38,600 bases of DNA. It comes from an uncultured Gemmatimonadota bacterium. Its GTDB lineage: Bacteria; Gemmatimonadota; Gemmatimonadetes; Gemmatimonadales; Gemmatimonadaceae. The notes beneath the pieces are model-generated. The model had not been told where the DNA came from and made no database searches. It saw only the letters and a list, made by a program, of their open reading frames with translations. How positions within the stretch are numbered: the first letter of the stretch is position 1; the number at the start of each line of letters is the position of its first letter. Both the position numbers and the translations under genes were made by a program. The stretch lies in NCBI GenBank assembly GCA_946478895.1, contig CAMLDY010000015.1, positions 1 through 38,600 on the forward strand, read 5' to 3'. Shown here piece by piece: positions 38,502 through 38,600 of the stretch.

Positions 38502-38600
38502 ACTGGCACCCCTGGTCCAAAAGGTGGCAGGTGGGAGAGGATGCTCAGAGATGCTCCGGTAGCAGTTTTTCTACTCGCATTCTCGCTGCGTCACGCCACT
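38502..38600. repeat. Family B palindromic element, copy 3 (cut by window edge)
   Basis: ACTGGCACCCCTGG, AAAAGGTGGCAGGTGGGAGAG, GAGATGCTCCGGTAGCAGT and CTCGCTGCGTCACGCC follow in the same order as in the other two copies. The window ends just past the centre of symmetry, so the right arm is not seen. It lies 77 bp upstream of the start of the secreted hypothetical. Confidence 0.88.

Noticed and set aside
92..38600. CRISPR array or REP/BIME cluster
   Set aside because: The repeats are single, widely spaced, 94-193 bp palindromes, not short regularly spaced direct repeats with spacers, and no cas or RAYT transposase gene is present.

Overview
The window is high-GC bacterial chromosome, densely packed with housekeeping genes that are nearly all on the + strand. 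Genes are often joined by 4-bp start/stop overlaps (ATGA, GTGA, TTGA), and GTG and TTG starts are common. There is no phage, IS transposase, CRISPR, rRNA or tRNA gene in view. Gene content and order (obgE-dprA, hemW-hrcA-dnaJ-prmA-rsmE-HIT, rpsU-yqeY-mutS2-dnaG, recJ-rsmD-coaD-pta, infC-rpmI-rplT-pheST-zapA-rny-folD-xseA) and protein style suggest a deep-branching Gram-negative phylum. Gemmatimonadota is my best guess, but this is an inference from memory and not a search result.

Layout. 1-4.3 kb: a Rhizobium etli AnsA-type asparaginase, a carboxymuconolactone-decarboxylase-family protein, obgE and dprA. 4.4-9.9 kb: hemW, then hrcA-dnaJ-prmA-rsmE-HIT. 9.9-10.4 kb: a non-coding block of nested inverted repeats. 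10.4-16.2 kb: rpsU-yqeY, a terminator, mutS2-dnaG and a zinc-ribbon coiled-coil gene. 16.2-23.2 kb: recJ-rsmD-coaD-pta, a three-gene partner-switching module (STAS antagonist, anti-sigma kinase, GAF-PP2C phosphatase) and rsmA/ksgA. 23.2-23.9 kb: the redox repressor rex on the - strand with a perfect Rex operator in front of it. 24.1-27.2 kb: arginine deiminase, a DEDDh exonuclease and a metallo-beta-lactamase-fold hydrolase. 27.4-33.4 kb: a VOC protein on the - strand diverging from infC-rpmI-rplT, then pheS-pheT, a small coiled-coil gene and zapA. 33.4-38.4 kb: rny-folD-xseA, a NicO-like membrane protein and a convergent secreted hypothetical.

The least explained part is the intergenic DNA. 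It holds three families of long whole-length palindromes. Family A has two copies of exactly 193 bp, family B two of exactly 178 bp plus a third cut by the window edge, and family C copies of 190 and 94 bp. A fourth nested structure (family D) has 60-bp arms with one mismatch. Four of these palindromes stop only 30-42 bp before a start codon, just upstream of where a core promoter must sit.

A second recurring theme is leaderless expression: hemW, hrcA, recJ, the arginine deiminase gene, the VOC gene and a mini-ORF all have a TANNNT box 5-6 nt before the start codon. The infC operon has a clear promoter, a leader with an intrinsic terminator overlapped by a possible 26-codon leader ORF, and an apparent ATC start codon for IF3. 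A second strong terminator separates rplT from pheS.
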